DNA of 64,000 nt from an uncultured Bulleidia sp. (GTDB lineage: Bacteria; Bacillota_I; Bacilli_A; Erysipelotrichales; Erysipelotrichaceae), in contig CAKVBD010000005.1 in NCBI GenBank assembly GCA_934725105.1, positions 1-64,000 of the forward strand, read 5' to 3'. Under the pieces are notes generated by a model that searched no databases, was not told the DNA's origin, and saw only the letters and a program-made list of their open reading frames with translations. This document shows, piece by piece, positions 52,226 through 60,292 of the stretch. The position numbers and the translations under genes are program-made. How positions within the stretch are numbered: the stretch's first letter is position 1; every line of letters starts with the position of its first letter.

Positions 52226-53623
52226 ATGGCATTTGATTCATTGAGTGAAAAGTTAAATAAAGCGATGCGCAATGTTGTAGGCAAAGGCAAGCTTACAGAT
52301 GCGAATATGGAAGATATGTTAAAAGAGGTGAGACTTGCACTTCTTGAAGCAGACGTTAACTATAAAATCGTAAAAGAGTTCTTGGAAGAAATTCGTGAAA
52401 AGGCAAGAGGAGAAGAAGTATTAAGTGCAGTTGAACCTGGTCAACAGCTTGTCAAGATCGTACATGATCAGATCGTTGACCTTTTAGGAAGCAATGATTC
52501 TACGATTGCATATAAAGAAGACGGCATGACAATTATCATGCTTGTTGGTTTACAAGGTACAGGTAAAACAACGAGTGTTGCCAAGATTGCTAAAATTGCG
52601 AAGGAAAAACAAGGACGCAATCCTATGCTGATTGCTGCAGACGTGATTCGTCCTGCTGCGATTGATCAGTTACAGACACTTGGTAAAGAAATTGATACAG
52701 AAGTATTTACATTAGGTGTTGAAACAAAAGCATTAGAAACAGTTCGTAAGGGTATCGCATACGCAAAAGAAAAGGGATACGATACAGTTTTTATCGATAC
52801 TGCAGGTAGATTGCATATTGATGAAGAATTGATGAAGGAACTGCAGGATATCAATGCATATGTTCGTCCGGATGAAATCTTATTGACTGTAGATGCTATG
52901 ACAGGTCAGGATATTGTTAATGTTGCAAAAGCATTCAGCGATGCACTTCCTTTAACAGGACTTGTTGTAACAAAGTTTGATGGCGATTCTAGAGGTGGTG
53001 GTGTTCTTTCTGTTAAGAAGATCACTGGTGTTCCTGTTAAGTTTGTTGGTGAAGGTGAAAAGATCGAAGATATGGGTATCTTCCATCCTGATCGTATGGC
53101 AGATCGTATCTTGGGGATGGGAGATGTTGTTTCTCTTGTAGAAAAAGCACAAGAAAAGCTCGACATGGAAGAAAATGAAAAGATGGCCGAGAGAATGATG
53201 AATGGCCAGTTTACAATGGATGACATGTTGAAGCAGTTTGAACAGATTCAAAAGCTTGGACCTTTAAGTGGAATCATCAAGATGATTCCTGGAATGAATC
53301 AATATGCTGGAATGATTGATGAATCTAAGGCAAATGGTGCCATGGCACATACAAAGGCAATCATTCAATCTATGACACCATATGAAAGAGCACATCCAGA
53401 AAAGCTAAGAGGCACAATGAAGAAGAGAATTGCCAGAGGTTCTGGAACAAAAGTGGATGATGTCAATAAACTGATCAATCAGTTTAACAAGATGAAGAAA
53501 GCAATGGATCAAGTTGGCAGAATGCAGAGAAATGGCAACTTGAATGAAGAGTCTCTTGAAAAGATGATGAATCAGGCACAGGCACAATTAAAGAACAATC
53601 CATACGGAAAAAGATTTAAGTAA
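52226..53623 (+). CDS. ffh: Signal recognition particle protein Ffh
   Basis: GTPase of the SRP, which targets nascent membrane proteins. 465 residues: N domain, G domain (GLQGTGKTTSVAKIAK, DTAGRLHIDEE, TKFDGDSRGGG) and Met-rich M domain from about 300 that binds 4.5S RNA (GPLSGIIKMIPGM, KKRIARGSGTKVDDVN). ylxM, the usual upstream partner, is absent. AGAGGT precedes the ATG. Confidence 0.97.
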   Translation: MAFDSLSEKLNKAMRNVVGKGKLTDANMEDMLKEVRLALLEADVNYKIVKEFLEEIREKARGEEVLSAVEPGQQLVKIVHDQIVDLLGSNDSTIAYKEDGMTIIMLVGLQGTGKTTSVAKIAKIAKEKQGRNPMLIAADVIRPAAIDQLQTLGKEIDTEVFTLGVETKALETVRKGIAYAKEKGYDTVFIDTAGRLHIDEELMKELQDINAYVRPDEILLTVDAMTGQDIVNVAKAFSDALPLTGLVVTKFDGDSRGGGVLSVKKITGVPVKFVGEGEKIEDMGIFHPDRMADRILGMGDVVSLVEKAQEKLDMEENEKMAERMMNGQFTMDDMLKQFEQIQKLGPLSGIIKMIPGMNQYAGMIDESKANGAMAHTKAIIQSMTPYERAHPEKLRGTMKKRIARGSGTKVDDVNKLINQFNKMKKAMDQVGRMQRNGNLNEESLEKMMNQAQAQLKNNPYGKRFK

Positions 53624-53630
53624 AAATATT

Positions 53631-53666
53631 TAGTCTGTCAAGTAAAAAACCTTGACAGACTATTTT
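53631..53666 (+). terminator. Terminator of ffh
   Basis: A 12-bp perfect stem, TAGTCTGTCAAG (53631-53642) with CTTGACAGACTA (53651-53662), then TTTTC. The 3' arm contains the -35 of the rpsP promoter. Confidence 0.88.
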
Positions 53667-53680
53667 CATTCTTGTATAGT
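53652..53680 (+). promoter_or_regulatory. Strong promoter of rpsP-khpA-rimM-trmD
   Basis: TTGACA at 53652-53657 (perfect), 17 nt, TATAGT at 53675-53680. The -35 is built into the ffh terminator stem. Confidence 0.85.
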
Positions 53681-53708
53681 AGTACACGTAATTTAGGAGG
53701 AAATAAAA

Positions 53709-53990
53709 ATGGCAGTTAAACTTCGTTTAAAGAGAATGGGCGCTAAGAAGGCACCTAGATACCGTATCGTTGCAGCAGATTCCCGTTTTCCAAGAGACGG
53801 TCGTGATATCGAAACTATCGGTTGGATCAACCCTACAACAGATCCTGAAACAGTATTCGTTGATGCTGAAAAGGCTATGAAGTGGTTAAAAAATGGTGCT
53901 CAGCCATCTGATACAGTTCGTAACATTCTTTCTCGTCAGGGAATCATGAAGCAGTTTCATGAAGAAAAATTAGCTGGAAAGAAGAAGTAA
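53709..53990 (+). CDS. rpsP: 30S ribosomal protein S16
   Basis: 93 residues beginning [20 protein letters not shown], the S16 hallmark, with [22 protein letters not shown] precedes the ATG. First gene of the rpsP-khpA-rimM-trmD operon. Confidence 0.97.
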   Translation: MAVKLRLKRMGAKKAPRYRIVAADSRFPRDGRDIETIGWINPTTDPETVFVDAEKAMKWLKNGAQPSDTVRNILSRQGIMKQFHEEKLAGKKK

Positions 53991-53992
53991 TT

Positions 53993-54241
53993 ATGGCTCG
54001 TTTCGATGAGGTACTTCTAGATCTTGTCAAACCAATGGTTGAAGACAAAGATAGCTTGGAAGTACGCCAGATGCCATCCAACAACGAAAAAGAAATCGTT
54101 TTGTATGTATATGCAAAAAATGATGATATTGCTCGTTTGATTGGTAGAAAAGGCAGTATGGCTGCAGCATTACGTCAAGTAATGTCCGTTGCTTCTCATA
54201 CTGACAATAAGAAAGTTAGTATCAAGTTTGAACAGATCTAA
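53993..54241 (+). CDS. khpA: KH-domain RNA-binding protein KhpA
   Basis: 82 residues (YlqC family) with one KH domain; the GxxG loop is GRKG in IARLIGRKGSMAAALR. KhpA pairs with KhpB (EloR) and affects cell elongation and RNA. Starts 2 nt after rpsP. Position between rpsP and rimM is conserved. Confidence 0.92.
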   Translation: MARFDEVLLDLVKPMVEDKDSLEVRQMPSNNEKEIVLYVYAKNDDIARLIGRKGSMAAALRQVMSVASHTDNKKVSIKFEQI

Positions 54242-54242
54242 G

Positions 54243-54269
54243 AAAGATGGGAATACCATCTTTTCTTTT
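54243..54269 (+). terminator. Weak hairpin between khpA and rimM
   Basis: AAAGATGG (54243-54250) pairs with CCATCTTT (54256-54263), then TCTTTTC. Probably partial termination or a processing site that lowers rimM-trmD relative to rpsP. Confidence 0.6.
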
Positions 54270-54287
54270 CAATAGGAGGTAAAAAAT

Positions 54288-54797
54288 ATGGAATATATCT
54301 GTATCGGTAAAATCGTAAATACACATGGTATCAAAGGGGAATTGAAGATTTCTTCCTATTCTGATTTTGATCAGGAACGTTATCAAAAGGGAAATACGGT
54401 TTATGTACGATTTGAAGGAAACTATTTACCTTTTACTGTAAAGACGTATCGTACACACAAAGGACATGCTTTAGTCAGCTTTGAAAATCATCAAGATATC
54501 AATCTTGTTGAAAAATACAAGACATGTGAAGTCTATATTTCAAGACAGGACCGAAAACCATTACAGAATGGCAAATACTATCGTGATGAAATCATTGGCT
54601 TAGAAGCATATGATCAAAATCAAACTCTCTTAGGTACAGTGGCATCCATTGAAGAAACATTGGGTGCACAGAATAACATTCGTATTCAAAAAGAAGACGG
54701 TTCTTCCTTTCTAGTACCATTTGTTCCTGCGTTTATTCAAAACGTTGATTTAGAAAATCATACAATCCAGATTCAAATGCAGGAGGGATTGCTATGA
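54288..54797 (+). CDS. rimM: 16S rRNA processing protein RimM
   Basis: Assembly factor for the 30S head that binds S19. 169 residues: N-terminal RimM domain (IGKIVNTHGIKGELKI) and PRC-barrel (YYRDEIIGLEAYD, LVPFVPAFIQNVDL). AGGAGG precedes the ATG. Overlaps trmD by 4 bp. Confidence 0.94.
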   Translation: MEYICIGKIVNTHGIKGELKISSYSDFDQERYQKGNTVYVRFEGNYLPFTVKTYRTHKGHALVSFENHQDINLVEKYKTCEVYISRQDRKPLQNGKYYRDEIIGLEAYDQNQTLLGTVASIEETLGAQNNIRIQKEDGSSFLVPFVPAFIQNVDLENHTIQIQMQEGLL

Positions 54798-55522
54798 GAA
54801 TTACAGTACTGACATTGTTTCCGGAAATGTATGAAAGTTTCTTGTCTACTTCTATTATTGGCAGAGCTTTGAAAAGAGAACTCGTAACAGTTGATTTTGT
54901 GCAAATCAGAGATTTTGCCTTAGATAAGTTTAAACATGTCGATGATTCTCCATTTGGTGGAGGCATGGGACAAGTTATGAAATGTCAGCCAGTACTGGAT
55001 GCTTTAAATTCTGTGAAAACAGAAAACAGCTATTCAATTATGATGTCTCCATTAGGAAAGTCATTGACACAGAAGAAATCTAGAGAACTTGCAAAAAAAG
55101 ATCATTTAATTTTGTTGTGCGGTCACTATGAAGGACTGGATGCTAGAATCAATGATCATTGTGATGAACTGCTATCAATTGGTGACTATGTTTTAACAGG
55201 CGGTGAAATTGCATCTATGGTTGTGATGGATTCTGTGATTCGATTACTGGAAGGTTCGATTTCTGAAGGATCTACAGATGATGAATCTTTTGAAAATGGA
55301 CTATTGGAATATCCACAATATACGCAACCAAGAGAATACAATGGCCAGGAAGTACCTGCAGTCTTATTGAGTGGCAACCATGCAAAAATCAAAGAGTGGA
55401 GAATAGCGAAATCATTATTGATGACACAACAACTCCGTCCTGATCTATATGAAAAACATATTCTTTCTGATGAAGAAAAAAAGGTGCTGAAAAAGCTGCA
55501 GCAGGGAAAAATTGAATTGTAG
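54794..55522 (+). CDS. trmD: tRNA (guanine-37-N1)-methyltransferase TrmD
   Basis: SPOUT methyltransferase making m1G37. 242 residues with ITVLTLFPEMYESF, DSPFGGGMGQVMK, the knot LLCGHYEGLDARI and SIGDYVLTGGE. The operon normally continues into rplS; here rplS is about 4.3 kb away behind unrelated genes. Confidence 0.96.
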   Translation: MRITVLTLFPEMYESFLSTSIIGRALKRELVTVDFVQIRDFALDKFKHVDDSPFGGGMGQVMKCQPVLDALNSVKTENSYSIMMSPLGKSLTQKKSRELAKKDHLILLCGHYEGLDARINDHCDELLSIGDYVLTGGEIASMVVMDSVIRLLEGSISEGSTDDESFENGLLEYPQYTQPREYNGQEVPAVLLSGNHAKIKEWRIAKSLLMTQQLRPDLYEKHILSDEEKKVLKKLQQGKIEL

Positions 55523-55556
55523 TATGATAAAATGGATTTGGTCGAGGTAGAAGTGT

Positions 55557-56282
55557 ATGAAATATTATGATCGAAAGAATACACCATTAAAATGGAATTG
55601 GGTTTTAAAAATTACTTTACCATTGTTGTTGCTGTCCAGCCTGTTTCATATTGTTTCTGTATTTCAGCAGCTGTTTGGATTGAAAAATGGAAATATAAAT
55701 GATTTTCTTGCTTCTGCAGGATATTCTATGAAGAATATGGGACCACTATTCTGGCCTGTGATTTTTCATACGCTGATGAGCTGTGTTAGTGCTGTTATAG
55801 TATTCTATGCCTGTGTTGGCTTATGGAAGTGGAAGAGCTATGGACCAAAAGCAGTCATCCTGCGATTTATCGTTGCATTTTTTGAATCATTGATTGTAAT
55901 GATCTATATGATGAAGCATCCTTCATATATATTGTTTTCTATTGGTGCATCTGATGTTTTCTTTCAGAATCTTGCCTATAACATTACCATTGCAACGTTT
56001 GTAGGAATTGTTATTTATAGCTTTATTCAAGCTGCCTTGAATTTTGTTTATTATCGTAAACGTATGCCATTGTTTGATCTGTACTATGTTCAGCCACAAA
56101 GTGATACAACATATGCAGCACCACAAATGATTGAACCAGCTTCACAAATGGAAGTTACACAGGTTCTTCCAGCAGAATCAACAAATGCGCAATTTGAACC
56201 ATATTACTGTACAGAATGTGGTGAAAAGATAACGGATCCAAATATTACATTCTGTCCAAACTGTGGAAAAAAATTAAACTAA
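55557..56282 (+). CDS. Four-helix membrane protein with C-terminal zinc ribbon
   Basis: 241 residues: four membrane helices (about 16-40, 65-90, 100-118, 140-165), a polar linker rich in Gln/Thr/Pro, and a cytosolic zinc ribbon with CTECGEKI and CPNCGKKL. The ribbon resembles those fused to many uncharacterised membrane proteins. Function unknown. GAGG lies upstream; only 34 nt from trmD, so it could share its transcript. Confidence 0.7.
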   Translation: MKYYDRKNTPLKWNWVLKITLPLLLLSSLFHIVSVFQQLFGLKNGNINDFLASAGYSMKNMGPLFWPVIFHTLMSCVSAVIVFYACVGLWKWKSYGPKAVILRFIVAFFESLIVMIYMMKHPSYILFSIGASDVFFQNLAYNITIATFVGIVIYSFIQAALNFVYYRKRMPLFDLYYVQPQSDTTYAAPQMIEPASQMEVTQVLPAESTNAQFEPYYCTECGEKITDPNITFCPNCGKKLN

Positions 56283-56283
56283 G

Positions 56284-56308
56284 CAAGAGCTGACAGTTCT
56301 TGTTTTTT
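56284..56308 (+). terminator. Terminator after the zinc-ribbon gene
   Basis: CAAGAGCT (56284-56291) pairs with AGTTCTTG (56295-56302) with one G-U pair, then TTTTTT. The 3-nt loop is tight. Confidence 0.65.
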
Positions 56309-56324
56309 GTTTACTTTCTGTGTC

Positions 56325-56353
56325 TTGAAAGTGCTTCCAATTAAGCAGATAAT
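56325..56353 (+). promoter_or_regulatory. Promoter with cre (CcpA) site, nucleoside phosphorylase gene
   Basis: TTGAAA (56325-56330), 17 nt, GATAAT (56348-56353). TGAAAGTGCTTCCA at 56326-56339 is one base from a cre consensus (TGAAAGCGCTTCCA) and covers the -35, so CcpA would block RNA polymerase. Confidence 0.6.
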
Positions 56354-56381
56354 ATAACTAGCAAATAGAGGTAACTATAAT

Positions 56382-57716
56382 ATGAGATTTGTAGATTTAA
56401 TTGATAAAAAAGCACATGGAGATTCTTTAACAACGGAAGAAATCCAGCAGATGGTGACTGGTTTTGTCAGTGGTGAAATTCCAGACTATCAAATGTCCAG
56501 TATGATGATGGCAATCTTACAAAGAGGCATGACATCCAAAGAAACAGCGGATCTTACAATGAGTATGATGCATTCAGGTGATGTTGTTGATCTTAGCGAT
56601 TTGCCAGGAATCAAACTGGATAAACATTCTACAGGTGGCGTAGGGGATACTACAACTTTGATCGTTGCTCCACTTGTTGCGGCATGCGGCGGTACTGTTG
56701 CGAAAATGAGTGGCAGGGGTCTAGGACATACTGGTGGAACTTTAGACAAACTAGAATCCATTCCTGGAACAAACATTGAACAGTCTATGGAATCTTTTAA
56801 GAAGATCGTACGTGAAAATGGTGTTGCGGTCATTGGACAGACGGGTAATCTTGTACCTGCAGATAAGAAGATGTATGCCTTGCGTGATGTTACGGCAACT
56901 GTAGGATGTGTTCCTTTGATTGCTTCTTCTATTATGTCTAAGAAACTTGCCAGTGGTTCTGATGCAATTGTGCTGGACGTTAAAACAGGTACAGGTGCAT
57001 TTATGCATACAAAGGAAGATGCGTTTGAACTGGCAAAGACAATGGTTTCCATTGGTACACATGTTGGCAGAAGCGTGCGTGCACTAGTTACAGATATGAA
57101 CCAGCCATTAGGTATGAAGATTGGCAATGCATTAGAAGTTCAGGAAGCAGTTGAAGTATTGAGTGGTGAAATCAATGAAAAGGATCCATTATTTGAAGTA
57201 TGTATGCTTCTTGGTGAGAATATGCTGATTCTTGGCAATCTAGCAAAGAATGAAGAAGAAGCTAGAAAGATGCTGATTGAAAAGATTCATGACGGCAGTG
57301 GCTTGAAGAAGCTGCAGAATATGATTGCTTTAGAAGGTGGAGATGCTTCTTATTTAACAGTTGAAAATATGAAGAAACTCGTTTCTGTAAAACAGTATAT
57401 TGATGTTAAGAGTGAAGTAGATGGGTATGTTGTTGGAATGAATGCACAGGCAATTGGAACAGCTGCACAAATGCTAGGTGCTGGCAGGGCAACAAAAGAA
57501 GATGTCATTGATCCTTCTGTTGGTATGGTCATGAAAGTAAGATGTGGAGATCAAGTGAAGCGTGGCGATACATTATGTACGCTATATGTCAATGATGACA
57601 AGAATGTAGAAGATGTTATCAAGATGATGCATGAAGCAATTCATATTGAAGAAGAGCTATGTGATATTCCACCAATGGTATATGGTGTTGTTACAGAAAA
57701 AACAATCAATGAATAA
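56382..57716 (+). CDS. pdp: Pyrimidine-nucleoside phosphorylase
   Basis: Splits uridine, thymidine or deoxyuridine into base and (deoxy)ribose-1-phosphate, feeding carbon to glycolysis. 444 residues with KLDKHSTGGVGDTTTL, MSGRGLGHTGGTLDKLE and the C-terminal PYNP domain (VDGYVVGMNAQAIGTA). Closest to the Firmicute Pdp/DeoA group. The cre site upstream fits a catabolic role. Confidence 0.94.
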   Translation: MRFVDLIDKKAHGDSLTTEEIQQMVTGFVSGEIPDYQMSSMMMAILQRGMTSKETADLTMSMMHSGDVVDLSDLPGIKLDKHSTGGVGDTTTLIVAPLVAACGGTVAKMSGRGLGHTGGTLDKLESIPGTNIEQSMESFKKIVRENGVAVIGQTGNLVPADKKMYALRDVTATVGCVPLIASSIMSKKLASGSDAIVLDVKTGTGAFMHTKEDAFELAKTMVSIGTHVGRSVRALVTDMNQPLGMKIGNALEVQEAVEVLSGEINEKDPLFEVCMLLGENMLILGNLAKNEEEARKMLIEKIHDGSGLKKLQNMIALEGGDASYLTVENMKKLVSVKQYIDVKSEVDGYVVGMNAQAIGTAAQMLGAGRATKEDVIDPSVGMVMKVRCGDQVKRGDTLCTLYVNDDKNVEDVIKMMHEAIHIEEELCDIPPMVYGVVTEKTINE

Positions 57717-57719
57717 AAA

Positions 57720-57750
57720 AACAAGATGGAGAGAAATCTCCATCTTATTC
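57720..57750. terminator. Bidirectional terminator between convergent genes
   Basis: AAGATGGAGA (57723-57732) pairs with TCTCCATCTT (57737-57746). The minus strand has the better U tract (TTGTTTTTTT); the plus strand has ATTCATTT. Confidence 0.85.
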
Positions 57751-58218
57751 ATTTGTGTAGTAGGAACAGATTTTACGTGCTTCTGCTTCATTGAGATAGT
57801 GAATACCTTTAGCATCTCTTTTTAATATAATTGCGACACCTTTTGCCTTTGAATCACGATTACTTAAAATCGCTAAAGAATCATCATATCTTTCACTAGG
57901 TTTTTCACTTGCATTGTAGATGATACGATACTCATTTCCAAGCTCAGGTAGTGATAATTCAATCAGATCTCTTTTCCCATTGTATGAATCATGCATCATT
58001 TCACGAATGACTTTGTTTGTTTCATAGAATAATTCATCCATGAAGTAATCAGAAGTATGCTGAATATCAACTTCTTTTTTAGAATCATCTTTGTAGTATG
58101 TTTTCATGATCAATGGACCTTTTACAATTGTTGGTGCATTACTACCATAAAATGCTACGACATATGCGTAGTGGTGAGTGTATGCAAATGGATAATATAA
58201 CTTTTCACGATTTGACAT
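57745..58218 (-). CDS. Conserved-looking cytosolic protein, unknown
   Basis: 157 residues, no membrane helix or signal. Starts SNREKLYYPFAYTHHYAYVV; the middle has LFYETNKVIREMMHDSYNGK, and the end KGIHYLNEAEARKICSYY. I do not recognise the family. AAAGAGAG lies upstream of the ATG and a TATATT about 30 nt upstream on the minus strand. Single gene. Confidence 0.6.
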   Translation of the reverse strand: MSNREKLYYPFAYTHHYAYVVAFYGSNAPTIVKGPLIMKTYYKDDSKKEVDIQHTSDYFMDELFYETNKVIREMMHDSYNGKRDLIELSLPELGNEYRIIYNASEKPSERYDDSLAILSNRDSKAKGVAIILKRDAKGIHYLNEAEARKICSYYTNE

Positions 58219-58299
58219 AAAAAACTCTCTTTGCTTGTAATATACCCCTAAAACAAGGGCCTTGCAAGAGGTATAATACGTTTGAAGGGGAAAAAATTC

Positions 58300-58995
58300 A
58301 TGGAGATTGAAATATTACAGTTAAAGGAAGGGGCCAAAAAAGCAACAGGTACAACAATCATTATTGATGTATTTCGTGCTTTTTCTTTGGAGGCATATTT
58401 ATTTGCCCAAGGTTGTAAAGAAGTTAGAGCAGTTTATGATAAGCAACAGGCTTATGCATTTAAGAAAGAACATCCAGAATATATTCTGATTGGTGAAAGA
58501 CAAGGAAAGATACTTCCAGGATTTGATTATGGCAATGCGCCTAGCAGTATTACTGGAAAAGATTTCAGTGGTAAAACAGTGATTCATACCACAACAAATG
58601 GTACACTTGGCATTCAGAATGCATCGCATGCTGCGGATATCTATGTTGCTTCTTTAGTAAATGCAAAAGCTACAGTTGAAGTAATTAAAGCCCATCATCC
58701 AGAGCATATCAGTATTGTATGTATGGGATGGGAAGACAGAGAAACAGAAGAAGATACACTTTGTGCACAATACATGCGTCATTTATTTCTAGATGAAGAT
58801 GTGAAAGATATTCAAACGAAAGCAGATGCTCTTCGCTATAGTGAAGGAAAGAAATTCTTTGATCCATTGCAGCAGGATGTATTTCCAAAAGAAGATTTTG
58901 CATTATGTACAGATGTAGATCGTTTTGATTTTGCAATACATGCTGAAATGCATGGACGTATTGCATATAACAGAAAGGAATATTTACATGCATAA
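58300..58995 (+). CDS. 2-phosphosulfolactate phosphatase (ComB) family protein
   Basis: 231 residues matching the ComB fold: TTIIIDVFRAFSLEAYLFAQG, LIGERQGKILPGFDYGNAPS, HTTTNGT and VCMGWEDRETEEDTLCA. Archaeal ComB removes phosphate in coenzyme M synthesis; bacterial members occur without that pathway, so the true substrate is unknown. This ComB is unrelated to competence genes of the same name. ATG 58300 follows GAAGGGG. A TATAAT lies about 22 nt upstream. Overlaps the HAD gene by 8 bp. Confidence 0.83.
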   Translation: MEIEILQLKEGAKKATGTTIIIDVFRAFSLEAYLFAQGCKEVRAVYDKQQAYAFKKEHPEYILIGERQGKILPGFDYGNAPSSITGKDFSGKTVIHTTTNGTLGIQNASHAADIYVASLVNAKATVEVIKAHHPEHISIVCMGWEDRETEEDTLCAQYMRHLFLDEDVKDIQTKADALRYSEGKKFFDPLQQDVFPKEDFALCTDVDRFDFAIHAEMHGRIAYNRKEYLHA

Positions 58996-59761
58996 AAAAT
59001 ATTTTTTCTTTGATATTGATGGAACATTAACAGATAACAAAACACACAAGATCGTTCCAAGTGCAAAAAGAACATTGGACCGGTTAAAGGCAAATGGACA
59101 TTTTGTATCTATCGCAACAGGCAGAGCACACTATAAAGCCATTTCTTTTACAGAGAAAATAGATATTCATAATATTGTCTGCAATGGTGGCGGGTGTATT
59201 GTGATTGATGATCAGGTTGTTGATTTACAACCAATTCCATTAAAAGAATCCATTCATATACTAGAACAGGCAGATCAAAATCATGTTGGGTGGCTGTTAG
59301 CTTTAAATGATGATGATACTGTTATTATGAAAGATTATCGTTTTTTAGAAACTGCAGGACTCAGAAAAGAATTAACAACATATTTGTATGATCCAGCACT
59401 AGACTATCACACATTGCCATCCATTATGAAAATGTATCTTGCATATACAAAAGAAGATGAAAAGAACTATCCATGGATCAATGCAGTTGGCAGACTGCGC
59501 ATGTTTGATGAATATGTCATCTATCAGTATGATGCAAAAAAAGATGGCATTTTAAGAATGATGGAATATCTACATGCACCGATTGAAGATGTTGTTGTAT
59601 TTGGAGATGATACAAATGATCTTGTCATGTTTGATCCTTGCTGGACATCCATTGCGATGGAAAATGGAAAAGAAGAGTTAAAGAAGAAAGCAACCTATGT
59701 TACGGATACAAATGTAAATGATGGTATTGAGAAGGCTTGCAGACACTTTGGATGGATATGA
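58988..59761 (+). CDS. Cof-type HAD hydrolase
   Basis: 257 residues with HAD motif I FFDIDGTLTD, motif II ATGR, a C2 cap domain, and motif IV GDDTNDLVMF. Cof-type enzymes dephosphorylate sugar phosphates or cofactors such as PLP and FMN; the substrate is undefined. The ATG at 58988 lies in the end of the ComB-like gene after AAAGGAA. Confidence 0.88.
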   Translation: MHKKYFFFDIDGTLTDNKTHKIVPSAKRTLDRLKANGHFVSIATGRAHYKAISFTEKIDIHNIVCNGGGCIVIDDQVVDLQPIPLKESIHILEQADQNHVGWLLALNDDDTVIMKDYRFLETAGLRKELTTYLYDPALDYHTLPSIMKMYLAYTKEDEKNYPWINAVGRLRMFDEYVIYQYDAKKDGILRMMEYLHAPIEDVVVFGDDTNDLVMFDPCWTSIAMENGKEELKKKATYVTDTNVNDGIEKACRHFGWI

Positions 59762-59763
59762 TA

Positions 59764-59793
59764 TTGACTATTTCATATAGTTTATGCTATTAT
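59764..59793 (+). promoter_or_regulatory. Promoter of rplS
   Basis: TTGACT at 59764-59769, 18 nt, TATTAT at 59788-59793 with TGC before it (extended -10). It starts immediately after the HAD gene stop. Confidence 0.75.
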
Positions 59794-59799
59794 CTTGTG

Positions 59800-59870
59800 G
59801 CGTTTAGTAGCGCATCACTGTTCCGCTGGCAAAACAGGCTAAGAGCTGTTGATCATTCGTATATATAAGG
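59800..59870 (+). promoter_or_regulatory. Structured 5' leader of rplS, candidate L19 leader
   Basis: About 80 nt of untranslated leader. AACAG and CTGTT blocks (AAAACAGG near 59831; AGAGCTGTTGATC near 59842) and a GTAGCGCAT segment can form short helices. The lineage, position and a CCGCTG motif fit the Firmicute L19 leader, through which L19 would repress its own synthesis. This is by resemblance only. Confidence 0.5.
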
Positions 59871-59881
59871 AGAAAAAAAAA

Positions 59882-60232
59882 ATGGATTTAAGTTTAGTTG
59901 ACAAGATTACTAAGAATCAGTTACGTAACGATATCCCAGAATTCAAGTCTGGTGATACTGTAAAGGTTCACGTACGTATCAAGGAAGGTAACAAGACACG
60001 TATTCAGATTTTCGAAGGTGTTGTTGTTGATCGTTCTAATGGTGGTATTGGTGCTACATTCACAGTTCGTAAGATTTCTAGTGGTGTAGGTGTACAGAGA
60101 ACATTCCCAGTACATTCCCCAATCCTTGAAAAGATCGAAGTTGTTCGTTATGGTAAGGTTAGAAGAGCTAATCTCTCATACCTCAAGGGTAGATCTGCTA
60201 AGAACGCTCGTATCAAGGAAGATCGTCGATAA
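59882..60232 (+). CDS. rplS: 50S ribosomal protein L19
   Basis: 116 residues with [33 protein letters not shown] and the C-terminal [27 protein letters not shown] precedes the ATG; the open frame from 59849 lies in the leader. Separated from trmD, its usual operon partner. Confidence 0.97.
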   Translation: MDLSLVDKITKNQLRNDIPEFKSGDTVKVHVRIKEGNKTRIQIFEGVVVDRSNGGIGATFTVRKISSGVGVQRTFPVHSPILEKIEVVRYGKVRRANLSYLKGRSAKNARIKEDRR

Positions 60233-60240
60233 GATCCATC

Positions 60241-60273
60241 ATAGAGAAAGCATTATGCTTTCTCTATTTTTTT
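60241..60273 (+). terminator. Terminator of rplS
   Basis: A 12-bp perfect stem, ATAGAGAAAGCA with TGCTTTCTCTAT (60241-60267), 3-nt loop, then TTTTTT. Confidence 0.93.
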
Positions 60274-60277
60274 GATG

Positions 60278-60283
60278 TATAAT
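60278..60283 (+). promoter_or_regulatory. -10 box of lepB, giving a very short leader
   Basis: TATAAT ends 9 nt before the lepB ATG. No ribosome site lies between, so the mRNA would have at most about 3 nt of leader. The -35 would fall in the rplS terminator and is not convincing. Confidence 0.45.
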
Positions 60284-60292
60284 GATTGCGTT

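Noticed and set aside
56489..57127. 212-codon open frame on the minus strand inside pdp
   Set aside because: Shadow of a conserved enzyme; composition is Ser/Thr/Pro-rich as expected from reverse reading, with no ribosome site.
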